Shown here: positions 43,626 through 55,167 of the stretch, one piece after another
Numbering within the stretch: the first letter of the stretch is position 1
Layout: every line of letters begins with the position of its first letter
NCBI GenBank assembly: GCA_009667805.1
Contig: CM019064.1
Span: 75,080,400-75,144,399 of the forward strand
Source of the DNA: Leptobrachium leishanense
Lineage: Eukaryota > Chordata > Amphibia > Anura > Megophryidae
Length of the DNA stretch: 64,000 nt
Reading direction: 5' to 3'
The notes under the pieces: generated by a model
Database searches by the model: none
What the model saw: the letters and a program-made list of their open reading frames with translations, nothing else
What the model was told of the DNA's origin: nothing
Translations under genes and position numbers: made by a program

Positions 43626-44784
43626 AAATGTTGTATTATGTAGAGCTCAGAGTCTTCATGTTGTATAGTTCTTGGCAATCCCTGTTCATGTTGTATTGTA
43701 TAGAGCGCAGTGTCTTCATGTCATAGTATATACAGTGCAGAGTCTTCATGTTGTTATATATATACTGTATATATAACACTCCCGGTCTTCATGTTGTAGC
43801 ATGTAGCACTCCGCCTTCATGTTGAAGCATGTAGCACTCCGCCTTCATGTGGTAGCATGTAGCACTCCGCATTCATGTTGTAGCATGTAGCACTCCACCT
43901 TCATGCTGTAGCATGTAGCACTCCACCTTCATGCTGTAGCATGTAGCACTCCGCCTTCATGCTGTAGCATGTAGCACTCCGCCTTCATGCTGTAGCATGT
44001 AGCACTCCGCCTTCATGCTGTAGCACTCCGCCTTCATGTTGTAGCATGTAGCACTCCGCCTTCATGCTGTAGCACTCCACCTTCATGTTGTGGCACGTAG
44101 CACTCAGTCTTCACGTTGTGGCACGTAGCACTCAGTCTTCATGTTGTGGCACGTAGCACTCAGTCTTCATGTTGTAGCACGTAGCACTCCGTCTTCATGT
44201 TGTAGCACGTAGCACTCCGTCTTCATGTTGTAGCACGTAGCACTCCGTCTTCATGTTGTAGCACTCTGTCTTCATGTTGTAGCACGTAGCACTCAGTCTT
44301 CATGTTGTAGCACGTAGCACTCAGTCTTCATGCTGTGGCACGCTGCACTCCGTCTTCATGTTGTAGCACGCTGCACTCTGTCTTCATGTTGTAGCACGCT
44401 GCACTCTGTCTTCATGTTGTAGCACGCTGCACTCTGTCTTCATGTTGTAGCACGCTGCACTCCGTCTTCATGTTGTAGCACGCTGCACTCCGTCTTCATG
44501 TTGTAGCATGCTGCACTCCGTCTTCATGTTGTAGCATGCTGCACCCCCTGTCTTCATGTTGTAGTGTATAGCTCACTGTCTTCATGTTGTAGCATGTAGC
44601 ACTCCGCCTTCATGTCGTAGCATGTAGCACTCCGCCTTCATGTTGTAGCATGTAGCACTCCGCCTTCATGCTGTAGCATGTAGCACTCCGCCTTCATGCT
44701 GTAGCACTCTTCATGTTGTATTGTATAGAGCACAGTGTCTTCATGTCATAGTATATACAGTGCAGAGTCTTCATGTTGTTATAT

Positions 44785-44822
44785 ATACAGTAATATATAT
44801 ATATATATATATATATATATGA
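44785..44822. repeat. (AT)n microsatellite
   Basis: About 17 AT dinucleotides at the end of the satellite region. Confidence 0.95.
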
Positions 44823-44953
44823 CACTCCCGGTCTTCATGTCTCTTATTCCATTAAAGCTGAAGCCTTGCGGTTATAAATAATCTTGTACTGCACGCAAGC
44901 AAGCCCTAAATTGTTTTTATAGACATGATTATATCTTTCTTCGAAATACCCTA

Positions 44954-46368
44954 TGTCAGGCCCGAGCCAGGATGGAGCCATGGCCGGGACCTTTTTGGTT
45001 CAGTTATATTTCCCAAGCGCTGGGGGTGAGCTAGACAAGCAGACTTTGAATGCAGGAAATGTAGGGCTCTATTACATTCTCTGTGCAAAAGCGCACGTGC
45101 AGCGCAATTTTTTTTTGCGTGCAGCATTAAACGTTAACGCACGTAAATTAACGCTGGTATTACGATCCAAGTGCATCTTTTCATCCGTCCGAAAATAATA
45201 AAAACACGCACAACCTCTCAATTTTATTGTTTGAGTATGTGTAGAATGTGTAACTATACTGTGCTGTTTTTTTTTGGGCTGGTGTATTTGGGTTCGGCCA
45301 GGACGTTCAGATTTGCAGTTACCACCAGCTTTTAAAAGACGTTAAAATTATGCTCGCAAACGTTGTTCGTACAAATTTGCGCATCGATTGTAATACCATC
45401 CGCATACCAGCGCAAGAACGCATTTGCGCTCACAATGTTAAGTATGGGATGCGCGCACGAACTTTCGCTTGCGCAGGGTAACTCGCGTTAGACGTTAACA
45501 CGCATTTTGTGCGCGAACGTCGTAATACGACGTTCAGCGCGAAGGGTTTTTCCCCTTGCATTAATGCATTTTTGTGCACGCGCAAAATTGTGCGCGAGGA
45601 GTGTAACAGGGACCGTAATGTATTATAAATACACAGCACACTGACACAGTCTTTGCATATAGGAAGTCCAATACAAATAGGCAAAAATAATGACAAGCAG
45701 AGGATGGTGAGCTATGCAGTCAGAAGCTGTCTGGAGAATCCACTTGAAGCAGCAAGAGCCTGGATAGCAATACCTTGATTGAAGGTCCTTTATTGCTGGC
45801 ACAGGATGGATGTCTGGCAGCTAAGAAAGTCTCCAGGCCCCGGTGGATAGTGGGCCATGTAGTCAGGAAGCTGCAGACTCCACTGGAAACAGCAACAAGA
45901 TCTATGGCAGCAGTGAAACTCAGGTAAGGTGGAAATCTGGAACTCAGGAACCCATGAATATCTCCAGGCCCACTGGATAGTGGGCTACGCAGTTAACAGT
46001 ACAGAAATACAGGAACCAGGATCTTAGGCAACAGTATATCACAGGACCTCTGACAGTAGGGGAAGGCAACAGACCAGATGTAGAGAGATCAGACAGGAAC
46101 GTAAACAGGAGGGAGCTCACAGAACCTCACAACGACGGGACGGAACAGAAGAGCGTGGAGGAAGGGGAGACTCTACAATAAATGGCTGGTCATCAGGTGA
46201 GAAAATCAGGCACAGCTAGGAAAGGGAAAAGCAGGGATGGCAGAAGCCTGGAGATGGAGTGGGAGAAGTCAGCAGATGGAGAATGAAAAAGGTGGAATGG
46301 AACAAATAGGAGACGGAACAGACAGGACCAAAAGGAGAATAGAGGAGGAAAGGGGTGTAAGTCTCACA
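44954..46368. mobile_element. Solo LTR (2), with a nested M2 MITE
   Basis: It begins TGTCAGGCCCGAGCCAGG and ends GTCTCACA. CCCTA is duplicated at 44949-44953 and 46369-46373. It shares CCCAAGCGCTGGGGGTGAG and GTGGATAGTGGGCCA with solo LTR 1. An M2 copy (45063-45615) is nested in it. The minus strand has an AATAAA at about 45787, suggesting reverse orientation. Confidence 0.8.
45063..45615 (-). mobile_element. M2 MITE copy, internally deleted
   Basis: Its ends GGGCTCTATTACATTC and GTGTAACAGGGACC match the M2 termini. It contains AACGTTAACGCACGTAAATT and GTGTAGAATGTGTAACTA but lacks the segment around GTATATATGCTGCAGC. It supplies the empty site (CCTCTCAATTTTATTGTTTG) for the hAT inserted at 21769. 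Confidence 0.85.
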
Positions 46369-46373
46369 CCCTA

Positions 46374-46839
46374 AGCGGCATTCATGGGCTTGTATTTTGA
46401 TGTAAGATAAGGGATGTGCTGAATAATGGAACGCTCCACATTCTCTCCTCACGCATTCTCTTTTTTGTAAACTGTTAATACTTAACACTGCTTATATCCT
46501 AACACCCCTCTAACTTTATAATCCATCTCTCTGGTTTCTAAACATAATGATATTTGTTCCTGTATTGAAATGTTCATTTAAATTGATCCCCGTATTATGT
46601 TACTGCATACGTGCTCCGTTATGCGGTCCAGACTTATTGAATCTTGAAATCATCCTAGTGATCGCTGCCAAATTCCTTTTTCTGGTATATTGGAAATCCC
46701 TTACAGTTCAGTCAATACATGAGTTCCGTTCCCCTGGCTCTTAATGGAAATATATCTTTGTTAGATAAATAAATAAGAAACAAGAATAACTTAGGAGTGG
46801 GTACAGACTGATATACTCTATGCATTTGGGTATAATATA
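46374..46839. other. No recognised gene or repeat
   Basis: AT-rich spacer; nothing recognised. Confidence 0.5.
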
Positions 46840-48128
46840 CAGGGTTATTCAAAGAGCTCCGAATTACTGGAGAAAGGTAACCGAACGCTGAAATTCAGAG
46901 TACCGTTACCTTTCCTGGCCATTCGGCTATTCAGAGAGCAGGCAATTCGCCAAATCTTGGCGAATTGCCTGCACACAGGGCCGGTGCTAGACTACATTGC
47001 GCCCTAGGCAAGACCAGCTACTTGCACCCCCCCCTGGAAAAAATTGTCATTGAAATACAGGGGACACACACACAGACACACACACTGTGCGCGAGGGCCG
47101 CACATGTTCGTCCTGTGCTCATCTTACCCCTCTGCTTCGCTGGCCCAGGATAGGTCTGTGCCTCCCTCTTTCGTTTGTTTCTTATCTGCCACTGCCGGCT
47201 ATGCAATCAAACATTGAGGAAGGAGTACAATAAAGGAACCTGAGTTTGAGTCAGCTGCGCCCCTAGGTGGCAGTGCGCCCTAGGCGGTTGCCTAGCTTGC
47301 CTAGTGGAAGCACCGGCCCTGCCTGCACATACAGTGCCTGTTCGGTGCCTGTTCGAGGGCAGTGAAATCCCCCATAGAGAAGCAATGCTTCGGCTATTCA
47401 GAGAACACAAACCAGCAGTGAAAGGTTCCCGAATTGCCCTGCCGTTCAGTGGTTTCATTCGACAGGTTTATTCAGGTGAATCCCATAGGCTTCAATGTTA
47501 AACATATTCCCGTTTTAATTCAATATCTAATAAACCGTTGATTATAATATTCTGCAGTAAAGAGTCTCTTTATTTATAGATTTTTTTAGGGTATTTTAAG
47601 CATTTTTCTGGATTATTTTTTTTTTAAAAAAAATCTGATTTTTTTATTATTATTATTTATTTTTTTAACTTAACTTATTTTTTCTGAAACAGCCCTTTTT
47701 ATTATCACTCTTTGAACCTCGTATGTAAATTTCAGACATTTTCGCTCAGTAGTTTCTTTGCAAACAGCGTTTCACTTTTCAAACATTCAAGCGAACAGTT
47801 TTTTTAATTTATTCACTCCATTCGTCTGCGATGTTGGATTTTTCCAGCGGTTGCGCTACGTGTGATCGGCTCCTGCTCGGGTTTTTCCGGCGCTTTCGGC
47901 GGGGTTAATCCAGATGTTTTTGCGGGTTTTCGGTGTGCATTCGCTGGGTTTTGTGGTTAGTTTTCGGCGGGTTTGCAGTGACCTTTACTTGCAATTCGGG
48001 AACCCTGTGGTGCTTGCTGAATACACCGCAGGGTCGCCGAAATGGGATCGCCAAATTGAAACCGAATTGAAGAGAACGAAAAGTCACCGAACGTGCGGTG
48101 ACTTTTCGATTCTCTTTGAATTACCCTG
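46840..48128 (+). mobile_element. M1 element, complete copy G (with nested hAT MITE)
   Basis: The termini CAGGGTTATTCAAAGAG and CTCTTTGAATTACCCTG are inverted, with ATA repeated on both sides (46837-46839, 48129-48131). Without the nested 346-base hAT and its TSD it is about 935 bases. The left third has GGTAACC/GTTACC and GGCGAATTGCC hairpins, the middle is T-rich and the right third GC-rich. It is non-coding and the reference for this family in the window. Confidence 0.87.
46976..47321. mobile_element. hAT MITE nested in M1
   Basis: CAGGGCCGGTGCTAGACTAC and (reverse complement of the right end) CAGGGCCGGTGCTTCCACTA are inverted. The 8-bp duplication CCTGCACA lies at 46968-46975 and 47322-47329. 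The interior has GCGCCCTAGGC blocks at both sides and a (CA)n stretch. Confidence 0.93.
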
Positions 48129-48302
48129 ATAGTAAAATTACAGTAATTTGCTCCATATTGGCCTCCCGGGCATCCACCCCGCCCCAAATGGAATCCATAA
48201 CGAATCTTAAAACAATAGAGAGAATAGCTGTACTATAGAATTCAAATCATTGTATCATGGTGCAACATCATCACAACTAGAAGACCTAAATTAAAAAAAA
48301 CA

Positions 48303-49270
48303 TACTGTAGATACTCGAGTATGCCGCTAGATTTAGGTGACAAAAATTTACCATAAAATTGGAGGGGTCGCGTTATATTCGAGACCTCTGCATCGCATGT
48401 AAAAAACAACTTGCCTGGCTCTGGATCCCAAGTCTCCCGGAAGTTCCAGTAGTCTAGCTGAAGTGAATGCGGGCTCCCTGATGCTTGCAAACACTTCAGG
48501 AACTCCCGGATTCGGGACGCTCGGTTTAAGCCAATCATTCACCTCACTCGCCTCCGCCGGCCATCTAATCACTAGTAAAGACGGGTGGCCAGCGGCTTCA
48601 CACTTAGTAACAACTGCAATCATTCTAGAGCAGAGCACCCTGACCTGAGGGGGAGCCTGACTGTGTTAGGCTGCTGTCAGACGAGCGTAGTGTTCACGTC
48701 CGTGATTGCGCCTATAAGTACGTCCGTGATAGCATGACAGGAAGCCCATCGGAGTCCGTTACACGAAGTACGTCCGCACTGAACTGCAGACGCACAACGG
48801 CCGGGGCCCACGGACGCAAGTTAGGCAAGAACGTACAACCGCTAGAACGGCCGCACAAAGTGCGCTGCGTCCGCAACGTCTGCATAGCTTTGTGTGTGAG
48901 TGATGGAACGTGGTCAGACGGACTGCATTTATACGTCCAGCATTTTTCACGGACAAAATGGTTTTGCATTTTAATTTATTTTTCCCTCCTACATCCGTCA
49001 AAAATAACTTCAGTGAAAAAACGGACTGTGTGACCACTACTGCGTCTTCCGTACTGACGATGTCCGTACTGCACGGACGTACAGTCCGTAGAAATCACGC
49101 TCGTCTGACCCTAGCCTTAAGAGAACCTGGAAGAATTTTAATTGTTTACCAGTACAGTATAATCTTGTTCCTAGCGTTATATTCGAGTCTTGAATATTCT
49201 CTCATTTCCATAATAAATCTCTATCCATCGCGTTATATTCGGGTCGCGCTATACTCGAGTATCTACGGTA
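48303..49270. mobile_element. mariner-type MITE with nested M3
   Basis: The termini TACTGTAGATACTCGAGTAT and (reverse complement of the right end) TACCGTAGATACTCGAGTAT begin with TA on both sides. GCGTTATATTCGAG blocks recur inside. An M3 element (48669-49116) is inserted in it. Confidence 0.8.
48669..49116. mobile_element. M3 MITE, complete copy
   Basis: GGCTGCTGTCAGACGAGCG and CGCTCGTCTGACCCTAGCC are inverted. TTA flanks both sides (48666-48668, 49117-49119), as for PIF/Harbinger-type elements. The interior is rich in ACGTCC/GGACGT and CGTCCGT motifs. Confidence 0.78.
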
Positions 49271-49606
49271 ATTGATATTCATTCGCCCCTTCTGGTCAGC
49301 CCTCCTCAGGGAAATGTAACTACATCCACCTCATTCCTGATGGATCGGCAACACCACTGATCTGTCAAGGCAGGAAGCAAGAACTCCAAATGATTAAAAA
49401 ATGTTGAATTTATTTGGCAAAAAAAAACTGCATAAAAAAAAGCCTGGACACATTTTGATTTTAAACAAACTACCTCAGGAGCATTACAAAACATAAGCCG
49501 TAAAATACAGTGAGCTAATACATTCAATAAAGTCCATAATGAACATACACATCCCTTCTGCCTGTCTCTACATTGGCACCCTGGACCTACCAGGATCGAA
49601 CTTAAA

Positions 49607-49959
49607 GGTCTATTCACTAAAGGTGAAACTCAGCAGAATTGGCAGGAGAAGTGAAAATTCTAGGTCAAACCAGAAAAATTCTCCCATTTAGCTCACTTTC
49701 CAAATCGGCTATTTAGTCTAGCAGGGTTATTAAGAGAAAGGTGAAACTCTGGAGAACTTTTGGAAAAGTGAAAATTCTACGTCAGAATAGCTGATTTAGA
49801 AAGTGAGGTAAATGGGAGAATTTTTCTGGTTTGGCTATTTTGACCTAGAATTTTCTCTTCTCCAAAGGTTCTCTAGAGTTTCACTTTTCTCTGAATAACC
49901 CTGTAAGTTGTTCTCTTCTCCGGCCAGTTCTCCTGAGTGCCACCTTTAGTGAATAGACC
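49607..49959. mobile_element. MITE with 19-bp perfect TIR, split by a second MITE
   Basis: GGTCTATTCACTAAAGGTG and CACCTTTAGTGAATAGACC are exact inverted ends. The subterminal GAAACTCAGCAGAA / TTCTCCTGAGTGCC also pairs. The MITE at 49722-49903 interrupts it. Confidence 0.88.
49722..49903. mobile_element. Palindromic MITE nested in 49607-49959
   Basis: CAGGGTTATTAAGAGAAAGG and TTTCTCTGAATAACCCTG are inverted, and GTGAAACTCTGGAGAAC / GGTTCTCTAGAGTTTCAC continues the stem. Related to 14255-14444, sharing GGGAGAATTTTTCTGGTTTG. Confidence 0.87.
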
Positions 49960-50179
49960 TTTTAGTATACATTCAATTCCAAATTTCTCTGTAACATTAT
50001 CCCTCATATCCCTCATTATCTCTTATATGTCTATAATTAAGTGAATTGTATTATTAAAATTAAATTTTGAATTATGCAAATCAAAATGCTCGTCAGACGT
50101 CACAACATGGGACTTATCCACGACAAGTTAAGATTTGGCACAAGAGTCCAAACCCTGGGACAGTCAATGACCAGACAAT

Positions 50180-52097
50180 CAGGGTTATTCAAAGAGAATC
50201 GAAAAGTCACCGCACGTTTGGTGACTTTTCGTTCTCTTCAATTTGGTGCGATTTGGCAATCCCATTTCGGCGACCCTGCAGTGTATTCAGCAAGCACCAC
50301 AGGGCCGTCGTAGTGCAGGGAAAAGCCGCCGCAATCCCGACGAACTCTCAACGCAAAACCCAGCGAATGCACACCGAAACCTGCAAAAACATTTGGATTA
50401 ACCCCGCTGAACACACCAGAGAAACCCGAGCAGCCGCCGATCACAACGCAGAGCAGCCGCCGGAAAAACCTGACACCGCAGACGAATGGAGTGGACAAAA
50501 GAAAAAAGTACGCTTGAATGTTTGAAAAGTGAAACGCTGTTTGCAAAGAAACTACTGAGCGAAAATGTCTGAAATTTATATATAAGATCCAATGAATGAT
50601 AATAAAAAGGTCTGTAACAGAAAAAAGTAAAAATGATTTAACCCTTTCCCTGCGAAGCCATTTCACCGCTGTGTGCTGAGCTCATTTTTACCGCTTTTGC
50701 TCATCATGTTTAAATGCCTTTAGAAGCCACGTTTTATTATATGACCCAGAAATATATATTTTTTTTGGCAGATTCATAATATATCATTATTATATGTATA
50801 CGTCATGTCCTGCCTGAATATTATAACAAAAATGCAATAAAATTGGAATTTTTAATCCTCTACAGCGTGTAAAGTGGTTTTTTTCACATTTTATTACATG
50901 AGCGTTTGCGGTTATATTTTCTATGGGGTGCGCTTGTAGAAAAATTAGAAAGGGGACTCATTACATTTTTTGGGGGGGGAATTACGTGATTTTTTGCAAA
51001 CGCACCCCATAGAAAAAAATCATTAGTGCAGCATCATTGTTCACATTATAATTGAAATTTGAAAAATATTGCTGCATTAATAAAAACAACACACAAAAAA
51101 AACATGTTTTTTATTCATTATTATTTTTTTACTTTGAACATGGACATATTTGGTATCATTAGAAAGGCCATGTTCAGACCTTTCGAATGACACCATGCAT
51201 GACCTCCTAGCACAGTTCTGGAGATATCTGGGTTCAAAGGAACCCCATATCTGTACCAGGGGATTTCCTTGGGAAATCCCCAGGCAGCTATGGGTTCCCT
51301 GGCTAACTGACATCATCGTGCAATGCACGACAAATCAGGAGCTGAGGGGGAACCCGGAGGTGGAGTCGCCATCCAAGATGGTGGCCCCTACCGGAGCTAG
51401 ATTGCGAACTGGCAAGTAAGGGTTAAAAACCAGGCATCGCTTTAAAGGGCAGACACTGCCCTTCAAAGCGATGCCTGTTTTTTTTCTCCCTTTCAGGCGA
51501 TCTCCCGACATTGCCGGGGGGTCGTCTGGAAATGACATCATTGCGCATGGCGTGATGATGTCATTTACGCCGGGGGCCAGCCTATCTTCAGCGCCTGACT
51601 TCGCTGAAGCCAGAACGCTGCGGGACCCCGGACAGATAGGTGAGTATCTCTGCCGGGGCTCCCGCCAGCAGAGGACGTGTGGGGAACGTCCACCGCATAT
51701 AGTGGGGGTCAATTAGGATGTTCCCCACACTTCCTCCACAGTGAAGGGGTTAAAAAAAACAACAGATATTGAATTAAAACGGGAATATTTTTAACATTGA
51801 AGTCTATGGGATTCACCTGAATAAATCTGCTGCATGAAACCACCGAACAGCAGGGCAATTTGGCAACTTTTCACTGCTGGTTTGTGTTCTCTGAATAGAC
51901 GAAGCATTGCTTCTCTATGGGGCTTTCACTGCCCTCGAACAGGCACCGAACAGGCACCGAATGCGCAGGCAATTCGCCAAGATTTGGCGACCTGCCTGCT
52001 CTCTGAATAGCCAAATGGCCAGGAAAGGTAACCGAATGCTGAATTTCACTGTTCAGTTACCTTTTGGCCACAATTCTTATCTCTTTGAATAACCCTG
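50180..52097 (-). mobile_element. M1 element, complete copy H, with a nested TTAA element
   Basis: The termini CAGGGTTATTCAAAGAG and CTCTTTGAATAACCCTG are inverted. AAT is present on both sides (50177-50179, 52098-52100). It is in the opposite orientation to copy G. The TTAA element (50638-51753) sits at the site that is empty in copy E (CTATTTAAAAAAA). Confidence 0.88.
50638..51753. mobile_element. TTAA-target element (piggyBac/Kolobok-like) in M1
   Basis: TTAA lies at both ends (50638-50641, 51750-51753). The inner ends CCCTTTCCCTGCG and (reverse complement of the right end) CCCCTTCACTGTGG are inverted. The interior has CTGTGTGCTGAGCTCATTTT and a long hairpin GGCATCGCTTTAAAGGGCAG / CTGCCCTTCAAAGCGATGCC. 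It is the same family as 57737-60645. Two 80-125-codon frames at 51335-51716 overlap in antisense and are not supported. Confidence 0.82.
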
Positions 52098-52167
52098 AAT
52101 GTTTCAGCCCTCACATGGGCTTTTCCCCAGCCTAAACAGTGAACCGTCATTATTTTTGTTTCACTAA

Positions 52168-52593
52168 GGCTAGGGTCAGACTGAGGCAGTGCGAACGCGC
52201 GTGCAGGCGCACTTAATCACGGCCATAGCAGCAGCAAATGCCGGGCAATGACGGCCAATATACGAAGTACGGTCGCACAAAAGTCCGGCTGCGCAACGCA
52301 AGTGGCAAATGAACGCATTTTGTCGAGAACGTAAAACCACTAGTACTGACGTACAGAGTGCGCTGCGGCCGCATAGCGACGTGTGTGCGTGAATTGGAGA
52401 TGTCAGACGCTGCTAATGTCCGGCCAACATAACGTCCAGATGCAAAAAGTGTTTTATTGATGATCCATACAAAATCACGGACGCAAATGCGCATAGTATG
52501 ACCGCTATCGCGTACTCCGTGAAAAAATGCGTCCATTCGTTTGAACGCACTTTTTCACAGACATCGCGAAAATGCGTTAGTCTGACCCTAGCC
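52168..52593. mobile_element. M3 MITE, complete copy
   Basis: GGCTAGGGTCAGACTGAGGC and TTAGTCTGACCCTAGCC are inverted. The flanks are TAA on the left and TTA on the right, a TWA target without an exact match. The interior is rich in CGCAC/GTGCG. Confidence 0.8.
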
Positions 52594-53720
52594 TTAATAA
52601 GCGTTGTAGTTTTTTTGCTGCGCTGGATCTTTGTTAGAATTGTGGAACTGGTTCACCCAATTTGAGACTTCCAATATCCTCATGTTTTCTTTGATTCTAT
52701 AGGGCAACAAGCCCTGATATTAAGCTCAATATGTTGGTTAATGTTAAGAAAGTAGAATCTGTTATCTGTTTGGAAACACTATACTGTCAGAATGCATTTG
52801 TAATCACAATGACTACGTGAATCCCTTGGCGAGAAGGTTTCTATAGCTACTATCACGTGAATCTGACTCTAGTATCATCTTTCTCTGCTTGTCTCTTGGC
52901 CTCTAAAGCAGATACAGTGTAATAATGACTCACTCTGTATCAGAGAAGAAAACCATACTATCCCAAATTGTTATGGACACATAGAGAGAAGTGTAATGTA
53001 GTAGAGCAACTAAAGAAATGTGTGGCACAGTTATACGCATGAGTACCACATTGTTAACCTTTTCACTAACAAATACTTTTCCATAAAATCACTGTCAGGA
53101 ACCAGTGGGGTTTTTTGGGGAAAAAAATTGCTTTTCATTAATTATACAGGAAAGTATCATTGCAAATACTCACAATGTACTTTTTGCTCTATTTGTCAGA
53201 CAAACATCACCATCTGCTGGCCAAAACCTGCTACTGCGTCTGCGGGTCCATGCTGAATCAGCTGCAGATCTGTGTTTTAGACACAGAGTCCCACCTGTTC
53301 AAACTGTTTTGGCACCTTAGCTATCATGCCAGAGGTGCTAAAACCTTTGGCCACATTCTGGAGCCCATTTGTAAATGAATTTCATTTGCAATTAATGAAT
53401 TGCCTTTGCACTGCTCCAGAATTAGACCTAATTGAGTACACTTGATATTGAGGCACAAGGAGGTGCTTTAAATCTTGGTAGTAAGGGGGTTAAAGTCCTT
53501 TCACAAGAGGTCTGTGCATGCTGGAGACGCTGTCACACAACTCAGTGTGTATTAAATGGGAAGTGTAATGTGGGGATCTGTGCCCAGGATGGGTTTCCAC
53601 ATGCAGAAAAGCTTCCCTCGCCGACAGTATCCCGAAGAAGTACTGATTCTGGCCCAAACCAATTCAGTCAATAGCTGGATCTCCTTGTAAGGTGAAAGAG
53701 ACAGATTTTAATTAAACATA
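52594..53720. other. No recognised gene
   Basis: Unique-looking sequence. At 53190-53330 three overlapping frames read a short protein-like stretch on the plus strand with no recognised family. Confidence 0.45.
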
Positions 53721-54466
53721 TAGGGCCCTATTACATTCTTCGCGCAAACATTTGCGCTGGCGCAAAAACGCATTACCGCGAGGGGCAAAACCGTTTGCGC
53801 TGAATGTCGTATTACAATGTCAATGCAACAAAAGCGCGTATACGTCTACCGCGGGTGAACCTGCGCGAACGCTGCGGGAGCTTACTGTACGTCGCGCGTC
53901 CTATACTTAACATTGTGAGCGCAAATGCGTTTGTGCACTGCTACGCGGATGGTATTACAATCTATGCGCAGGAATTAACGCATAGACGTTGCGCGCATAA
54001 TTTTAGCAACTCCTAAAAGCTTTGTTAATGGCAAATCTGACGGACCTGGCCGAAACCAAATACACCAGCCCAAAAAAAAAAAAAATTGCAGCAAAGTATA
54101 GTTACACATTCTACTCATACCAAACCAATAAAATAGAGAAGTTGTGTGTGCATTTATTATTGCTGCAGCATATATGCTCAGATTGACTTTGACAGGCGCA
54201 AAAACTTAACGTGAGATAATTGTGGTTCTTAATTCTGATTGTCTGAATCACGTGAAAAAAACAGTCCGCACACTGATTTCTGCGCGCAACGTTACTGCGC
54301 GCGCATTTGTGCGTGTCTGTTTAACGCGCGTTATTGCTCAATGGATGAAAAAATGCACGAGGATTGTAATTCCAGCGTTGATTTTACGCACGTTAACGTT
54401 TAACGCTTTGCGCACAAATTAACGCATTGCACGTGTGTTTTAACGTGAAGATTGTAATAGGGCCTA
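53721..54466 (+). mobile_element. M2 MITE, complete copy
   Basis: AGGGCCCTATTACATTC and (reverse complement of the right end) AGGCCCTATTACAATC are inverted, with TATA next to both ends. It is 746 bases and very rich in GCGC/CGCA/TGCGC, with periodic ATTACAAT blocks (ATTACAATGT, ATTACAATCT, ATTGTAATTC). Non-coding. Other copies: 21482-24564 and 45063-45615. Confidence 0.88.
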
Positions 54467-55069
54467 TACAGTACAAGGAGAGATCTGAAGACCAATGGAA
54501 ATGACACCCTGGCACCCCCCTCTCCTCAAATGAGCCAGTGCCTGCCTAGCCCTACCTCATTTAAAATCTCCAGACACAAAACAATAGGGCAGAAGGCAAT
54601 TACAAGGTGGACGTGAATAGAGTAGATAACCGCACACAGGACAGTCTGATAAAGTGGCAAAGTTTGGCAAACAAAGACTACTCCAGCCTTTCACAGATCT
54701 AAAACATATGCTATACAGGGGGCGTGTTGGAAACGGCTGCGGTGGCACAAACAAAAATGATATTAGAAATAATAATAGCAACATAAAAACACAGACAATA
54801 AAGATATTAACAAAATTCAAACATAACACAGGCACCCTGTACCCTTACAGGCACAGGGTGACTCAGACATAGGAGAGGGCTGGGGAACAAAATGATTTGT
54901 CAGATGCCCCAGAATCCAAAGTCCCGCACCTTCCAACACTAATGCCAAGTCCAGGTACCTCCTGTTCCAAATGACTCCAAGGAAACACTCCAATTTTTGG
55001 GAATTTTCTTTGGAGCTACTGAAACTAAAGTAAAAGCCTAGGATAACATAAGACGCATTCCATCTAACC
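54467..55069. other. No recognised gene or repeat
   Basis: Nothing recognised. Frames at 54557-54872 are short and overlap in antisense. Confidence 0.5.
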
Positions 55070-55147
55070 ATTACCCAGGACATACTTGAAAACGAGAGAA
55101 ATCTCAATGTATCCTTCCTGGTAAAATCCTTTATATATAAATTACAT
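55070..55147 (+). mobile_element. SINE tail fragment
   Basis: ACCCAGGACATACTTGAAAA then CGAGAGAAATCTCAATG and TTCCTGGTAAAATCC: the 3' part of the V-SINE-like family. Confidence 0.75.
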
Positions 55148-55167
55148 TAAATGACTCACTCGAAAAT

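Larger units (their letters stand above)
41535..44770. repeat. 30-bp satellite array, interrupted by transposons
   Basis: The unit is GTAGCATGCAGCACTCCCTG followed by TCTTCATGTT (30 bases) in 41555-41862, 42500-42700 and 43183-43330. From about 43340 to 44720 units shorten to about 27-28 bases (CTCCGCCTTCATG) and change gradually (GCACGTAGCACTCAGTC, GCACGCTGCACTC). It is interrupted by a solo LTR (41863-42499), a hAT MITE (42701-43182) and a SINE tail piece (43556-43625). There is no spacer diversity, so it is not CRISPR. Confidence 0.95.

Noticed and set aside
50238..50666. 142-codon minus-strand and 152-codon plus-strand frames
   Set aside because: Both lie within the M1 element and its nested TTAA element; they overlap in antisense and similar frames recur in other M1 copies.
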